Shown: positions 27,084 through 35,505 of the stretch, piece by piece
How the letters are laid out: every line of letters begins with the position of its first letter
How positions within the stretch are numbered: the first letter of the stretch is position 1
Assembly: GCF_003350325.1 (NCBI RefSeq)
Contig: NZ_QLYZ01000001.1
Coordinates: 396,881-460,880 of the forward strand
Length of the DNA stretch: 64,000 bases
Source of the DNA: Vibrio rhodolitus
Lineage (GTDB): Bacteria > Pseudomonadota > Gammaproteobacteria > Enterobacterales > Vibrionaceae
Direction: 5' to 3'
Translations under genes and position numbers: made by a program
The notes under the pieces: model-generated
What the model was told of the DNA's origin: nothing
What the model saw: the letters and a program-made list of their open reading frames with translations, nothing else
Databases searched by the model: none

Positions 27084-29178
27084 ACGCTTGCTGTTAATCA
27101 TGTTTCTCGCGTTTTCATCGTCCGCCTTTGCGACTCAAGAAGCGATCGAGGCAGAACGTGTGCAAATCGGCGACCTGATTCAGATTAACCTACCCGGCGA
27201 AGAGAGCCTCAACCGCGGTTTTCAAGTTGATAAACGCGGACGAATCGAACTGCCCGAAGTCGGCACCATTTACGTTGCGGGTTACTCCGAAGAGCAGCTC
27301 AGCGAAGCTGTACTCGCAGCGCTTAAAGCCGTTTTTCGCGATCTCTCATCAGCCTCGGTTTACATCGCCGAGCAGCAGCTTTTCATCTCAGTACAGGGTT
27401 ATGTAGACTCACCCGGTGAATATACTCTGCCGAAAAGTGCAAATATCCAAACCGCGCTGCATGCCGCCGGAGGCTTACGCTCTGGTGCCCAGCTTAATAA
27501 TATGATGGTCAAGCGCGGCAACGAAAAAATCCCATTTAACTACAAAGCATTTTTAGACAGTGGTGACGAAGCCTTGTTACCGGAGCTGCGCTCTCTCGAC
27601 AGTATCTTTGTTCCTGCCTCTCCTTTAGTTGGCAATATCGAGCAGCAATTTGACGCAGCAAAACAAGCCAATGCTGGTGATAGTGCTGACAGTCGCACCG
27701 CAATCAAAGTGTTTGGTGAGGTCAACGCGCCCGGCTCATTTACCTACAAACCTGATGCAAACTTAGTGGATATCATCATGCGCGCTGGCGGCGTTACTCG
27801 TTACGCTTCTGTTGAGCAAATCCGCGTGATCAGTAATAACATGCCTAAACTGTTTAACCTAAAACGCTACTTAGACTCTGGCGATGTTAGCCTGCTGCCA
27901 CCTCTTTCCGAAGGCACCACGATTTTTGTTCCCAAACAAGAAGAAGAGATCCGTGCCGGTGGCAATGTGGTGTACATCATGGGTGAAGTAGCCAGCCCAG
28001 GCGCTTATGAAGGCAGCCAAGGCGCCTCATTCATGGATATTCTGGCTAATGCTGGTGGTCCGACGCGTTATGCAGAATCGCGCCAAATACGTTTAATCAA
28101 AGCCAACGGCTCCGTGGTTAAGTTTGACTTAACCGCGTACACCGAAGGATTAACCGGCACAAAACCACCACGCATCGCCTCGGGAGATGCCATCTTTGTC
28201 CCAGAAAAAACCGATTTTAACGAAAAATCATGGCTGAAAATTGCTCCAGATCGTGCGGTAAAAGTGATTGGCGAAGTGATCCGCCCTGGACGAGTCGAAT
28301 GGTCAGATGAAATGGATTTTATGGATTTACTTGCCCATGTTGGTGGTCCAAGTCTGCGCGCCGATACAACTAAAATTGAAGTAGTTAATGGCAGCGGCAA
28401 GCTCATCACTTTCAATCTTGATGAGTTTATCCGAAACGGTGCTCCGCCAAGCGAATTACCCCCTGTCGCCGCTGGCACGATTATTCGCGTCCATGATCTG
28501 CCGCAAGATCCGTCAGACAACAAGTCTCAATGGGTTCGTCAAAGCTCGGATGCCTCAATCTACGTGTTTGGTCAGGTCAATGCACCCGGTCGCTATCGAT
28601 TTACTGAAGACATGCACTTTCTCGACATTCTCTCTGCTGCTGACGGTCCAACCAAAGAAGCCGATATTCATAACATACGAGTGACTCATCGCGACAAGAG
28701 CTATGCGCAAGTCAGCAAGCTTAATCTCTCACTCTACTTTGAAACCGGCGATGAATCTTTGCTACCAAAAGTGACGATGGGCGACACAATTTATATCCCA
28801 GAAAAAGATAAAATCTGGTTAGACCGCTCGAAAGAATCCACGGTGCGAATTTTGGGGGCGATTAACAAGCCGGGCCGCTATGTGTTCAACGACAACATGA
28901 CAATTTTAGATATCATGGCCGAAGCTGGCGGTCCTAGTGACAACGCTTATGTAGAAAAAATCACGGTGGTCAATATGTCCTGTTGCCAAGGGCAAGCTCG
29001 CACCTTCGATTTGGTTGAATTTAGTAAGTCGGCCAACATCTATCAACTGCCCGTATTAAGAGCTGGAGATACTATCTACATCCCAGATCGCCGAGATAGC
29101 TTCTTAGAAAAAGCGCGCGTCGGATTGGAAGATATCCTGCGCTTAACAACCACGATTGTTCTGATTGGAGCCTTGTGA
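27070..29178 (+). CDS. sypC: SypC, polysaccharide export protein with multiple SLBB repeats
   Basis: A 702-residue secreted export protein. The ATG at 27070, preceded by AAGGAGG, gives a Sec signal peptide ending SSSAFA. A Poly_export domain comes first (IGDLIQINLPGEESLNRGF), followed by six SLBB-type repeats, each shaped like GEV-x-x-PG-x-Y ... AGG: SVQGYVDSPGEY, KVFGEVNAPGSF, YIMGEVASPGAY, KVIGEVIRPGRV, YVFGQVNAPGRY, RILGAINKPGRY. The C-terminal segment LEDILRLTTTIVLIGAL could be the amphipathic helix that forms an outer-membrane pore as in Wza-like proteins. It should export the Syp polymer. Confidence 0.92.
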   Translation: MTIIKRLLLIMFLAFSSSAFATQEAIEAERVQIGDLIQINLPGEESLNRGFQVDKRGRIELPEVGTIYVAGYSEEQLSEAVLAALKAVFRDLSSASVYIAEQQLFISVQGYVDSPGEYTLPKSANIQTALHAAGGLRSGAQLNNMMVKRGNEKIPFNYKAFLDSGDEALLPELRSLDSIFVPASPLVGNIEQQFDAAKQANAGDSADSRTAIKVFGEVNAPGSFTYKPDANLVDIIMRAGGVTRYASVEQIRVISNNMPKLFNLKRYLDSGDVSLLPPLSEGTTIFVPKQEEEIRAGGNVVYIMGEVASPGAYEGSQGASFMDILANAGGPTRYAESRQIRLIKANGSVVKFDLTAYTEGLTGTKPPRIASGDAIFVPEKTDFNEKSWLKIAPDRAVKVIGEVIRPGRVEWSDEMDFMDLLAHVGGPSLRADTTKIEVVNGSGKLITFNLDEFIRNGAPPSELPPVAAGTIIRVHDLPQDPSDNKSQWVRQSSDASIYVFGQVNAPGRYRFTEDMHFLDILSAADGPTKEADIHNIRVTHRDKSYAQVSKLNLSLYFETGDESLLPKVTMGDTIYIPEKDKIWLDRSKESTVRILGAINKPGRYVFNDNMTILDIMAEAGGPSDNAYVEKITVVNMSCCQGQARTFDLVEFSKSANIYQLPVLRAGDTIYIPDRRDSFLEKARVGLEDILRLTTTIVLIGAL

Positions 29179-29882
29179 TGATCCCTGCAACTCTCAATGA
29201 AATCGAACAAATATTCCTTGCCGCAGAAGCTAAACAAGCGCGCTCACTATGCGTCACCAGCAGTCATTCAGGTGACGGTGTCACCTCTACAGCGACCGCA
29301 CTAGCAGAGCGTTTCTTATTGGCAGGATTCTCGACTCTGCTCGTTGACCTTAATTTGTTTAAGCCCGGATACGACGTCATCAGTCAGTTTGATAACACAG
29401 ACAAACAGAGTGAGCCAAAAAGCATCCAATGGCTGCAGCCAAAGCTGGGCGAGCAACTTTTTACAGGCATCACCTTACCCAATCACCCAACAGTGATGGT
29501 TAACTTTCGTAACCCAAACTACTTGAAACAACAGATTGAGAATTGGCTTGAGCAATTTGACCGAGTAGTGATTGATACCTCTCCATTGCTACAAAATAAC
29601 CGAGGCAACATCCCTGCTCAAAGTGTCGCTAGTGCCTGCCAATACACGGTGCTCGTGGTACTCGGCGGAGAAACCAGCCAAGGCAGCCTGCTCGCTTCTC
29701 ACGAGCTTTTACAACGTGCAGAAGCCAAAGTATTGGGTGTCGTTCTCAATAATATGACTCAGCGTTCTCTGGGTGAAGAAATAGTGCGCGAGCTCAATCG
29801 TTGCCAATTTATTCCCAGTAAGCTGCGCCACAAGCTCACTAAACGCTTACTCAACAATGAGTGGCTATCTCATATCGCATAG
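29178..29882 (+). CDS. sypD: SypD, Wzz/tyrosine-kinase-like ATPase with altered Walker A
   Basis: A 234-residue P-loop protein of the polysaccharide co-polymerase/tyrosine autokinase group. ATG at 29178 overlaps the sypC stop; GGAG is correctly spaced. The expected Walker A Lys is missing: the loop reads SGDGVTSTATALAE. Walker A' is TLLVDLNLFKPG and the second Asp motif VVIDTSPLL. No C-terminal tyrosine cluster is present (it ends KRLLNNEWLSHIA). It may be a chain-length regulator that no longer acts as a kinase. Confidence 0.85.
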   Translation: MIPATLNEIEQIFLAAEAKQARSLCVTSSHSGDGVTSTATALAERFLLAGFSTLLVDLNLFKPGYDVISQFDNTDKQSEPKSIQWLQPKLGEQLFTGITLPNHPTVMVNFRNPNYLKQQIENWLEQFDRVVIDTSPLLQNNRGNIPAQSVASACQYTVLVVLGGETSQGSLLASHELLQRAEAKVLGVVLNNMTQRSLGEEIVRELNRCQFIPSKLRHKLTKRLLNNEWLSHIA

Positions 29883-30012
29883 CTTGGTAAGACTAAACTA
29901 ACGATCAACAACACAATTAGAGCTTTTGACTACAACTACCTGAATAAACTAATCTATTCTTAATTCATAGCGAAGACGAAAGTGAGTTGGGATAAAGATC
30001 AAGGAGGACACT
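29883..30012. other. Gap between sypD and the Hpt gene
   Basis: In the V. fischeri locus the sypE and sypF genes would stand between sypD and sypG. Here there is only 130 bases without a gene, ending in an AAGGAGG ribosome binding site for the Hpt gene. No remnant of a receiver, PP2C or kinase domain is recognisable. Confidence 0.6.
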
Positions 30013-30369
30013 GTGGACATTGAACTTGTTGATGAAGCGATTATCCAACAAATGATTGAAGACACCGATAGCGAAGTGATGCCAATGTTAATTGACCATT
30101 ACATTGAAGAAACTCGTCACCGAACCGATCTACTTGATCAAGCATTTACTGATAAAGACTTCGAGGTGATTAAATTTGAAAGTCATACTCTAGGCAGTAC
30201 CTCGCTTGCCCTAGGTAACCGTGTGTTATCAAGTTTAGCGCGCAAGATCGAACATTTATGCGTCACCGAACAACTAGAAACAGTATTGACCTATCACCAA
30301 GAACTTTTGCAGGTTGTAAAACACTCAATTGAGGCATTACAACATCGCAAAGAAATGGGATTTAGCTAA
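30013..30369 (+). CDS. Stand-alone Hpt phosphotransfer protein at the sypF position
   Basis: A 118-residue helical protein made only of an Hpt domain. The phosphorylatable His is His58 in FESHTLGSTSLALG, the Hpt motif. Start is GTG with a near-perfect AAGGAGG. It lies between sypD and sypG, where V. fischeri has sypE-sypF; there, the Hpt domain of hybrid kinase SypF relays phosphate to SypG, so this protein is likely the reduced functional counterpart. The partner hybrid kinase must be encoded elsewhere. Confidence 0.88.
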   Translation: MDIELVDEAIIQQMIEDTDSEVMPMLIDHYIEETRHRTDLLDQAFTDKDFEVIKFESHTLGSTSLALGNRVLSSLARKIEHLCVTEQLETVLTYHQELLQVVKHSIEALQHRKEMGFS

Positions 30370-30410
30370 AAACAAAAACAACGCGACAACGTCATACAAG
30401 GATGTATCTA

Positions 30411-31961
30411 ATGAAACCTAAAGTGCTTCTGATAGAAGATTCAACGTCACTGGCAATACTGTACAAACAGTATGTCAAAGATGAGCCTTATGATCTTTTT
30501 CATGTTGAGACCGGGCAGGAAGCAAAAGCGTTTATCGAACGTAACATGCCGGAACTGGTGATATTAGATCTAAAATTGCCCGATATGGATGGCGAAGAAA
30601 TCCTCGATTGGATTGTGGAAAACCAATTGAGCACTTCAGTGATTGTTGCGACTGCGCATGGCTCAGTCAATGTTGCGGTTCAACTCCTGCAAAAAGGTGC
30701 CAAAGACTTTCTCGAAAAGCCCATCAAGTCTGACCGATTAAAAACCTCGATCAATTTGCACCTCCAGCGAACCAAGCTTGAGAACCTTGTTGATGATATG
30801 CAGAACAAGTTTGACCGCCAACGTTTCCGTGGATTTATCGGCGGCAGCATTGCGATGCAAGGTTTATACAAAATTATCGACTCGGTGGCACCTACCTCAG
30901 CCAGTGTGTTTATTATTGGTGAGAGTGGTACAGGTAAAGAAGTGTGTGCCAATGCCATTCATAAAGAGAGCCGCAGAGGTGATAAACCTTTTGTCGCGAT
31001 TAACTGTGGCGCAATCCCGAAAGATTTAATGGAAAGTGAGATTTTTGGGCATGTCAAAGGCGCATTTACTGGCGCAACCACCGATCGTAAAGGTGCAGCA
31101 AGCCAAGCCGATGGCGGCACCCTATTCCTTGATGAGCTGTGTGAGATGGACTTAGAGATGCAGAAAAAGCTTCTGCGTTTTTTGCAAACAGGCACCTTCA
31201 CACCACTTGGCGCATCCAAAGAACAAAAGGTTGATATTCGTATCATTTGCGCCACCAACCGAGACCCACTACAAGAAGTCGAAGAAGGACGTTTTAGAGA
31301 AGATCTCTACTACCGCGTTCATGTTGTTCCAATCGAAATGCCGCCACTGCGTGAACGAGGCAACGACATCACTGTTTTGGCCAAACACTTCTTGCAGCAA
31401 TATGCCAAGGAGGATGGTAAGTCATTCCGCACCATCGCCAAAGATGCAGAGAGCTTACTCAAACGCTATAACTGGCCCGGTAATGTTCGTCAGTTGCAAA
31501 ATATCATTCGCAACATCGTGGTCCTTAATGAAGACAGTAAACTAAAAGCAGAACATTTACCTGCTCAAGTAACGCAGCAGCGAACAGCTAAAAGAGCAAC
31601 AGCTGCACAGCAAACCCAGCCATCAATGGGAACAGTTGGTCACGTATCGAAATCCTCGATAGCCGCAAGTAGTGAATTGGCAGCAAGCAATGAAGTGAAT
31701 AATGCTTCAACCAATCAGGAAAACCATACTGAGACTGGTCAATTAGCAGCAACTCCATTAGCTACCAACCCTGCTGCAACCAGTAAAGATGTCGTCATTC
31801 GCCCAATGTGGCAAATCGAAAGAGAAGCCATTCAACAAGCCATCGAATACTGTGACGGCAACGTGATCAACGCGGCAGTACTACTAGAACTTAGCCCTTC
31901 GACCGTGTACCGCAAAAAGCAGGCTTGGGAAGCCGAAGATGAGCAAAACTTCGTGCAATGA
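30411..31961 (+). CDS. sypG: SypG, sigma-54-dependent response regulator
   Basis: A 516-residue NtrC-type activator. The receiver domain carries the phospho-acceptor Asp53 (VILDLKLPD), the same position as in V. fischeri SypG. The AAA+ domain has Walker A GESGTGKE, the sigma-54-contact loop GAFTGA, and Walker B GGTLFLDELCEMD. A low-complexity linker rich in Ala, Gln, Ser and Thr (about 395-460) leads to a Fis-type helix-turn-helix (NVINAAVLLELSPSTVYRKK). ATG at 30411 is preferred for the AAGGA spacing. It should act on the four sigma-54 promoters in this locus and probably the one at 11850. Confidence 0.95.
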   Translation: MKPKVLLIEDSTSLAILYKQYVKDEPYDLFHVETGQEAKAFIERNMPELVILDLKLPDMDGEEILDWIVENQLSTSVIVATAHGSVNVAVQLLQKGAKDFLEKPIKSDRLKTSINLHLQRTKLENLVDDMQNKFDRQRFRGFIGGSIAMQGLYKIIDSVAPTSASVFIIGESGTGKEVCANAIHKESRRGDKPFVAINCGAIPKDLMESEIFGHVKGAFTGATTDRKGAASQADGGTLFLDELCEMDLEMQKKLLRFLQTGTFTPLGASKEQKVDIRIICATNRDPLQEVEEGRFREDLYYRVHVVPIEMPPLRERGNDITVLAKHFLQQYAKEDGKSFRTIAKDAESLLKRYNWPGNVRQLQNIIRNIVVLNEDSKLKAEHLPAQVTQQRTAKRATAAQQTQPSMGTVGHVSKSSIAASSELAASNEVNNASTNQENHTETGQLAATPLATNPAATSKDVVIRPMWQIEREAIQQAIEYCDGNVINAAVLLELSPSTVYRKKQAWEAEDEQNFVQ

Positions 31962-32961
31962 GATTTGGCTTATCATTGATAGCAGGCAGTTTGGCGGCAT
32001 AGAAACGTATGTCGCCCAACTCGCCACTGGCTTGCTTGTTCACCAGCAACCAACCCGCGTGTTATTGATAACTCCTTACCAACCAGAAACACCACTACGC
32101 GAAAAGCTCGATCAACTCGCGATTCCCTTTCAATATCTCGCAGAAAACAGCTCACAAGCACTTAGCAAGCTTATCTCGCTGATTAGAAGTGAAAAGCCAC
32201 TCGCTCTTCATGCTCACGGTTATAAAGCGAACCTGTTAAGTAAGTGTGCCAAGTTAGCAACGGGAGTGCCGCTTATTTCCACTTTTCATGCCGGCGAAAC
32301 ACCAACGGGCAAGGTAAAGCTTTACGACTGGTTAGATAGAATAACCGCCGCCGTTGCAAACCATGCCATTGTGGTCAGTCACGCGATTGGTAAAAAATTG
32401 CCAAGCGCATCTATCTATCTGGAAAACTTTATCGACACTCGCAATATCGCCTCATCAGGCGGCGAGCAACTCGCTTTTGTTGGTCGTTTAAGCCCGGAAA
32501 AAGCACCCGAACGATTTATAGCTCTCGCGAGTAAATTTCCACATCAAAGCTTTCATCTTTATGGCACCGGTCCTCTGGCAGAGAGCCTAGCCAAAGAGGG
32601 TTCGTCTAATGTTCAGTTTCACGGTCATCAAAAAGAGATGAATAGGTGTTGGTCAAAAATTTCGGTCTTGGTTATTTGCTCTCATTTTGAAGGGTTACCC
32701 ATGGTCGCTTTGGAGGCTATGGCAAGAGGCATTGTTGTCATAGCCACCAATGTTGGTGAACTACCACAACTTATTCGCCATCAAGAAAATGGCTTTATTG
32801 CGCAAAATGAATCTGAATTAGCGACCTGCCTTGACGACTGGTTAAACCTTCCAATCGAGCAACAGAGCTTAATCCGCCAACAAGCCGCTCAAACCATCCA
32901 CCAGCACTATTCTCAACAAGCGATTATTCCCAAAATGCTAAAGATATATGGTGTCTCTTAG
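31939..32961 (+). CDS. sypH: SypH, glycosyltransferase family 4
   Basis: A 340-residue GT-B glycosyltransferase. The C-terminal donor-binding half has LAFVGRLSPEKAPERFI and the EX7E-type motif HFEGLPMVALEAMARG. N-terminus IDSRQFGGIETYV is typical of GT4 acceptor domains. Start overlaps sypG by 23 bases, indicating coupling. Confidence 0.9.
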   Translation: MSKTSCNEIWLIIDSRQFGGIETYVAQLATGLLVHQQPTRVLLITPYQPETPLREKLDQLAIPFQYLAENSSQALSKLISLIRSEKPLALHAHGYKANLLSKCAKLATGVPLISTFHAGETPTGKVKLYDWLDRITAAVANHAIVVSHAIGKKLPSASIYLENFIDTRNIASSGGEQLAFVGRLSPEKAPERFIALASKFPHQSFHLYGTGPLAESLAKEGSSNVQFHGHQKEMNRCWSKISVLVICSHFEGLPMVALEAMARGIVVIATNVGELPQLIRHQENGFIAQNESELATCLDDWLNLPIEQQSLIRQQAAQTIHQHYSQQAIIPKMLKIYGVS

Positions 32962-32972
32962 CTTCATTGTGC

Positions 32973-32987
32973 TTCTCATTTTGAGAA
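32973..32987. promoter_or_regulatory. SypG enhancer site before sypI
   Basis: Perfect palindrome TTCTCATTTTGAGAA, identical to the core before sypA, 73 bases before a sigma-54 -24 box and just after the sypH stop. Confidence 0.85.
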
Positions 32988-33045
32988 AATTACTCACAAC
33001 AAGATTTACTTCATAAAAATCATACAATTAAAACCAAGCAACAAC

Positions 33046-33060
33046 TGGCACTACGCTTGC
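33046..33060 (+). promoter_or_regulatory. Sigma-54 promoter of sypI
   Basis: TGGCAC-TACGC-TTGC, a perfect match to the sigma-54 consensus, about 42 bases before the sypI start codon. Confidence 0.92.
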
Positions 33061-33101
33061 AAACCTTGATGCATATACTCCAACGCTCAAAAGGCTAGCT
33101 T

Positions 33102-34334
33102 ATGAACAAGGTTAAAAAAATTCTATTCGTGCATTACGGCGAGGATTGGATTCGTGGCAGTGAACGTTGCTTGCTGGACCTCATTACCCACCTTGATAGT
33201 GAGCGGTTCGAGCCCATCGTCTGGACAAACAACTCGATGCTCATCCCTCACTTAGAGGAGGCGCAAGTCGACTACCACATCGACAACTTCCCAATTCTGC
33301 TTGGATGGCACTCACCCAAAGCCGATATCAACAGTTGGGTTAATCTAGTCAACAAAGGCAAAAACCTGATCCAGCTAAACCAAATCGACCTTGTTCATGT
33401 CAACAGTGCCGCCCCATGCCAATGGATGTCGCTTGCTGCTCGCATGTGCCAGTGCCCAATGATCACTCATTTGCACAGTGATTATCTTAGCCGTGACCGC
33501 GCAACGCTAGGCATTCATCTCTCGCCTTATGTCATTACCGCGAGCAATGCAATCTCACAAAACATTCTAAGAGATGGCTTTCCACAATCACGTATTAAGG
33601 TCGTGCATAACGGCATTGATGTCGCAAGGCTAGAAGCTCAACCACAGGTTAACGTGCGTCAACGACTTAAGCTTGATGACAATGCGATTGTCTATTCAAC
33701 CGTCGGCTCTTTGATTCACCGTAAAGGCGTCGACCGTATTTTGATGGCTTTACGCCATTTATTATTGGAATACCCAGACAGTCACTTGGTAGTGATTGGC
33801 GAGGGTGAAGAGAGAGCTAATTTACTGCGCGCTTGTGACAAGCTTCACCTCCAAGGGCACGTTCATTTTGTCGGTGAGCAGCCAAACGTCGTCGGCTGGT
33901 TAAAAGGATGTGACGCCTTTGTCAGCGCCGCGCGAGAAGAAGCCTTTGGGTTAGTGGTGACAGAAGCGGCTGTTGCCAATGTCCCGATCATTGCTCCTTT
34001 TGAAGGGGGAATTCCAGAAATCGTTCAACATGGTGAAACCGCCCTTCTATTTGCTAACAACGGCTATGCCACCATGCTTGAAATGATGCGCTGCATTCAA
34101 AGCCATCGTTCGGAATGCCAAACCATCGCCCAACGGGCGCATGACCATGTGAAACGCAGCTTTACGGTCGAGCGCTACGTGGAAGAAATCGAGCAACTTT
34201 ACCAACGCATAGAAGAACAAGAGCAAACGAATTTTCCGCCGCTTAGAGACAGCTTAAAGCCTATTTGCACTGCGCTAGCAGATAGAAGCAATAAGGGAGG
34301 TCGCTATGGTTCGACAGCACAAGATCATCTTTGA
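33102..34334 (+). CDS. sypI: SypI, glycosyltransferase family 4
   Basis: A 410-residue GT-B enzyme. N-terminal acceptor domain begins KILFVHYGEDWIRGSERCLL; the donor domain shows VHNGIDVARLEAQ, VGSLIHRKGVDRIL and the catalytic EX7E motif EEAFGLVVTEAAVA. First gene of the sypI-L operon behind the best sigma-54 promoter in the locus. It overlaps sypJ by 29 bases. Confidence 0.9.
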   Translation: MNKVKKILFVHYGEDWIRGSERCLLDLITHLDSERFEPIVWTNNSMLIPHLEEAQVDYHIDNFPILLGWHSPKADINSWVNLVNKGKNLIQLNQIDLVHVNSAAPCQWMSLAARMCQCPMITHLHSDYLSRDRATLGIHLSPYVITASNAISQNILRDGFPQSRIKVVHNGIDVARLEAQPQVNVRQRLKLDDNAIVYSTVGSLIHRKGVDRILMALRHLLLEYPDSHLVVIGEGEERANLLRACDKLHLQGHVHFVGEQPNVVGWLKGCDAFVSAAREEAFGLVVTEAAVANVPIIAPFEGGIPEIVQHGETALLFANNGYATMLEMMRCIQSHRSECQTIAQRAHDHVKRSFTVERYVEEIEQLYQRIEEQEQTNFPPLRDSLKPICTALADRSNKGGRYGSTAQDHL

Positions 34335-35505
34335 TCCTATTCCGTTTAAAGGTGGCTCGAAAATCGCAACCAGTGAAATCCTTGCGCTTTGCGATAAACA
34401 ATCAACTCGGTTTACGGTAATGACCGTCGATGCTAATTTTTGGCAAGAGAGTGAGCTGGCAAAACAACAAAGTGTGAATATTGTTCGACTTTACTCGCTG
34501 CCATGGCTAAGCAGACAAGTACATGGGTTAGCCTTTTGGCTCAACCAAGCTTACTTCGCGATCATGCTCTTACTTTGCTTGATGTTTAGACGTCAAACCC
34601 ACGGTTTTATCGCCGCCTCAGGTCCTGGTATCGATATGCCAGTTTACTTGGTCAATCTTTTATTCAACAAACCAATCATTCAACTGATACATGGCAATGT
34701 CGCCGCTTCAGCTGCCATCGGTTGGTGTTTAACACGCGCGCACAAAGTATTTTACTTACCCTCGACCAAACAGAGTTTAAAGCTTGCTCTCGCCCGCTAC
34801 CTAGATAAACGCTACCACATTACAGATAACGAATATGTCTCAGAGACATGTCTAAATTCCGACCGCTTTGCGTCATTTGTCAACGGGATCTCCGCTGCGA
34901 ACTGGCCAACACAAAGCCAAACGAGTGAAGGTAAGTTTTTGTGGGCAGCGTCGTTACTTAAATGGAAAGGTTTGGAGCGTTACATCACCGCAGTGCGACT
35001 TGCTCAGCGCCATCATCCAATCAAAAGTAACATTTGCTACATTGAACCTAAAAATATTCAGCTTGGTATTTCTAAAGCTCCAGTTTCATTGCCACTAACC
35101 AACTGGTTTCACGACCCTTACAATTTCGATCAATTAAGAAGTGATTGCAGTGTTTTTGTTTCAACCAGTGAAAATGAACCGTTTGGGTTATCAATCCTAG
35201 AAGCGCTCGCCGCTGGCATGTGCGTGGTGATTCCTCAAGATGGCAGCTACTGGGATCAAACCTTAGTCCACGGCAAAAACTGCATGAAGTACACCGCCAA
35301 AGATGAATCTGCGCTTTACAAAACACTGCTATTTTTGCAGCTCAACCCTAATGAGCGCAGAGCAATGCAAAGACACGCCAGCCACGTTGCCAAGCGCTAC
35401 TGCGCCGAACACTGTTACCAACACATTGTAGAGAGTGTATCTTGCGCCGCGACGACTTTATCTAACGATAGTTCATCACTGCATAACGTAAAGAAAAGCT
35501 TATGA
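34306..35505 (+). CDS. sypJ: SypJ, glycosyltransferase
   Basis: A 399-residue glycosyltransferase with the C-terminal GT4-like motif STSENEPFGLSILEALAAG. A membrane-associating hydrophobic segment lies near residues 80-95 (NQAYFAIMLLLCLMF). The ribosome binding site GGGAGG lies inside the end of sypI, and the end overlaps sypK as ATGA. It would add one sugar of the Syp repeat unit. Confidence 0.88.
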   Translation: MVRQHKIIFDPIPFKGGSKIATSEILALCDKQSTRFTVMTVDANFWQESELAKQQSVNIVRLYSLPWLSRQVHGLAFWLNQAYFAIMLLLCLMFRRQTHGFIAASGPGIDMPVYLVNLLFNKPIIQLIHGNVAASAAIGWCLTRAHKVFYLPSTKQSLKLALARYLDKRYHITDNEYVSETCLNSDRFASFVNGISAANWPTQSQTSEGKFLWAASLLKWKGLERYITAVRLAQRHHPIKSNICYIEPKNIQLGISKAPVSLPLTNWFHDPYNFDQLRSDCSVFVSTSENEPFGLSILEALAAGMCVVIPQDGSYWDQTLVHGKNCMKYTAKDESALYKTLLFLQLNPNERRAMQRHASHVAKRYCAEHCYQHIVESVSCAATTLSNDSSSLHNVKKSL

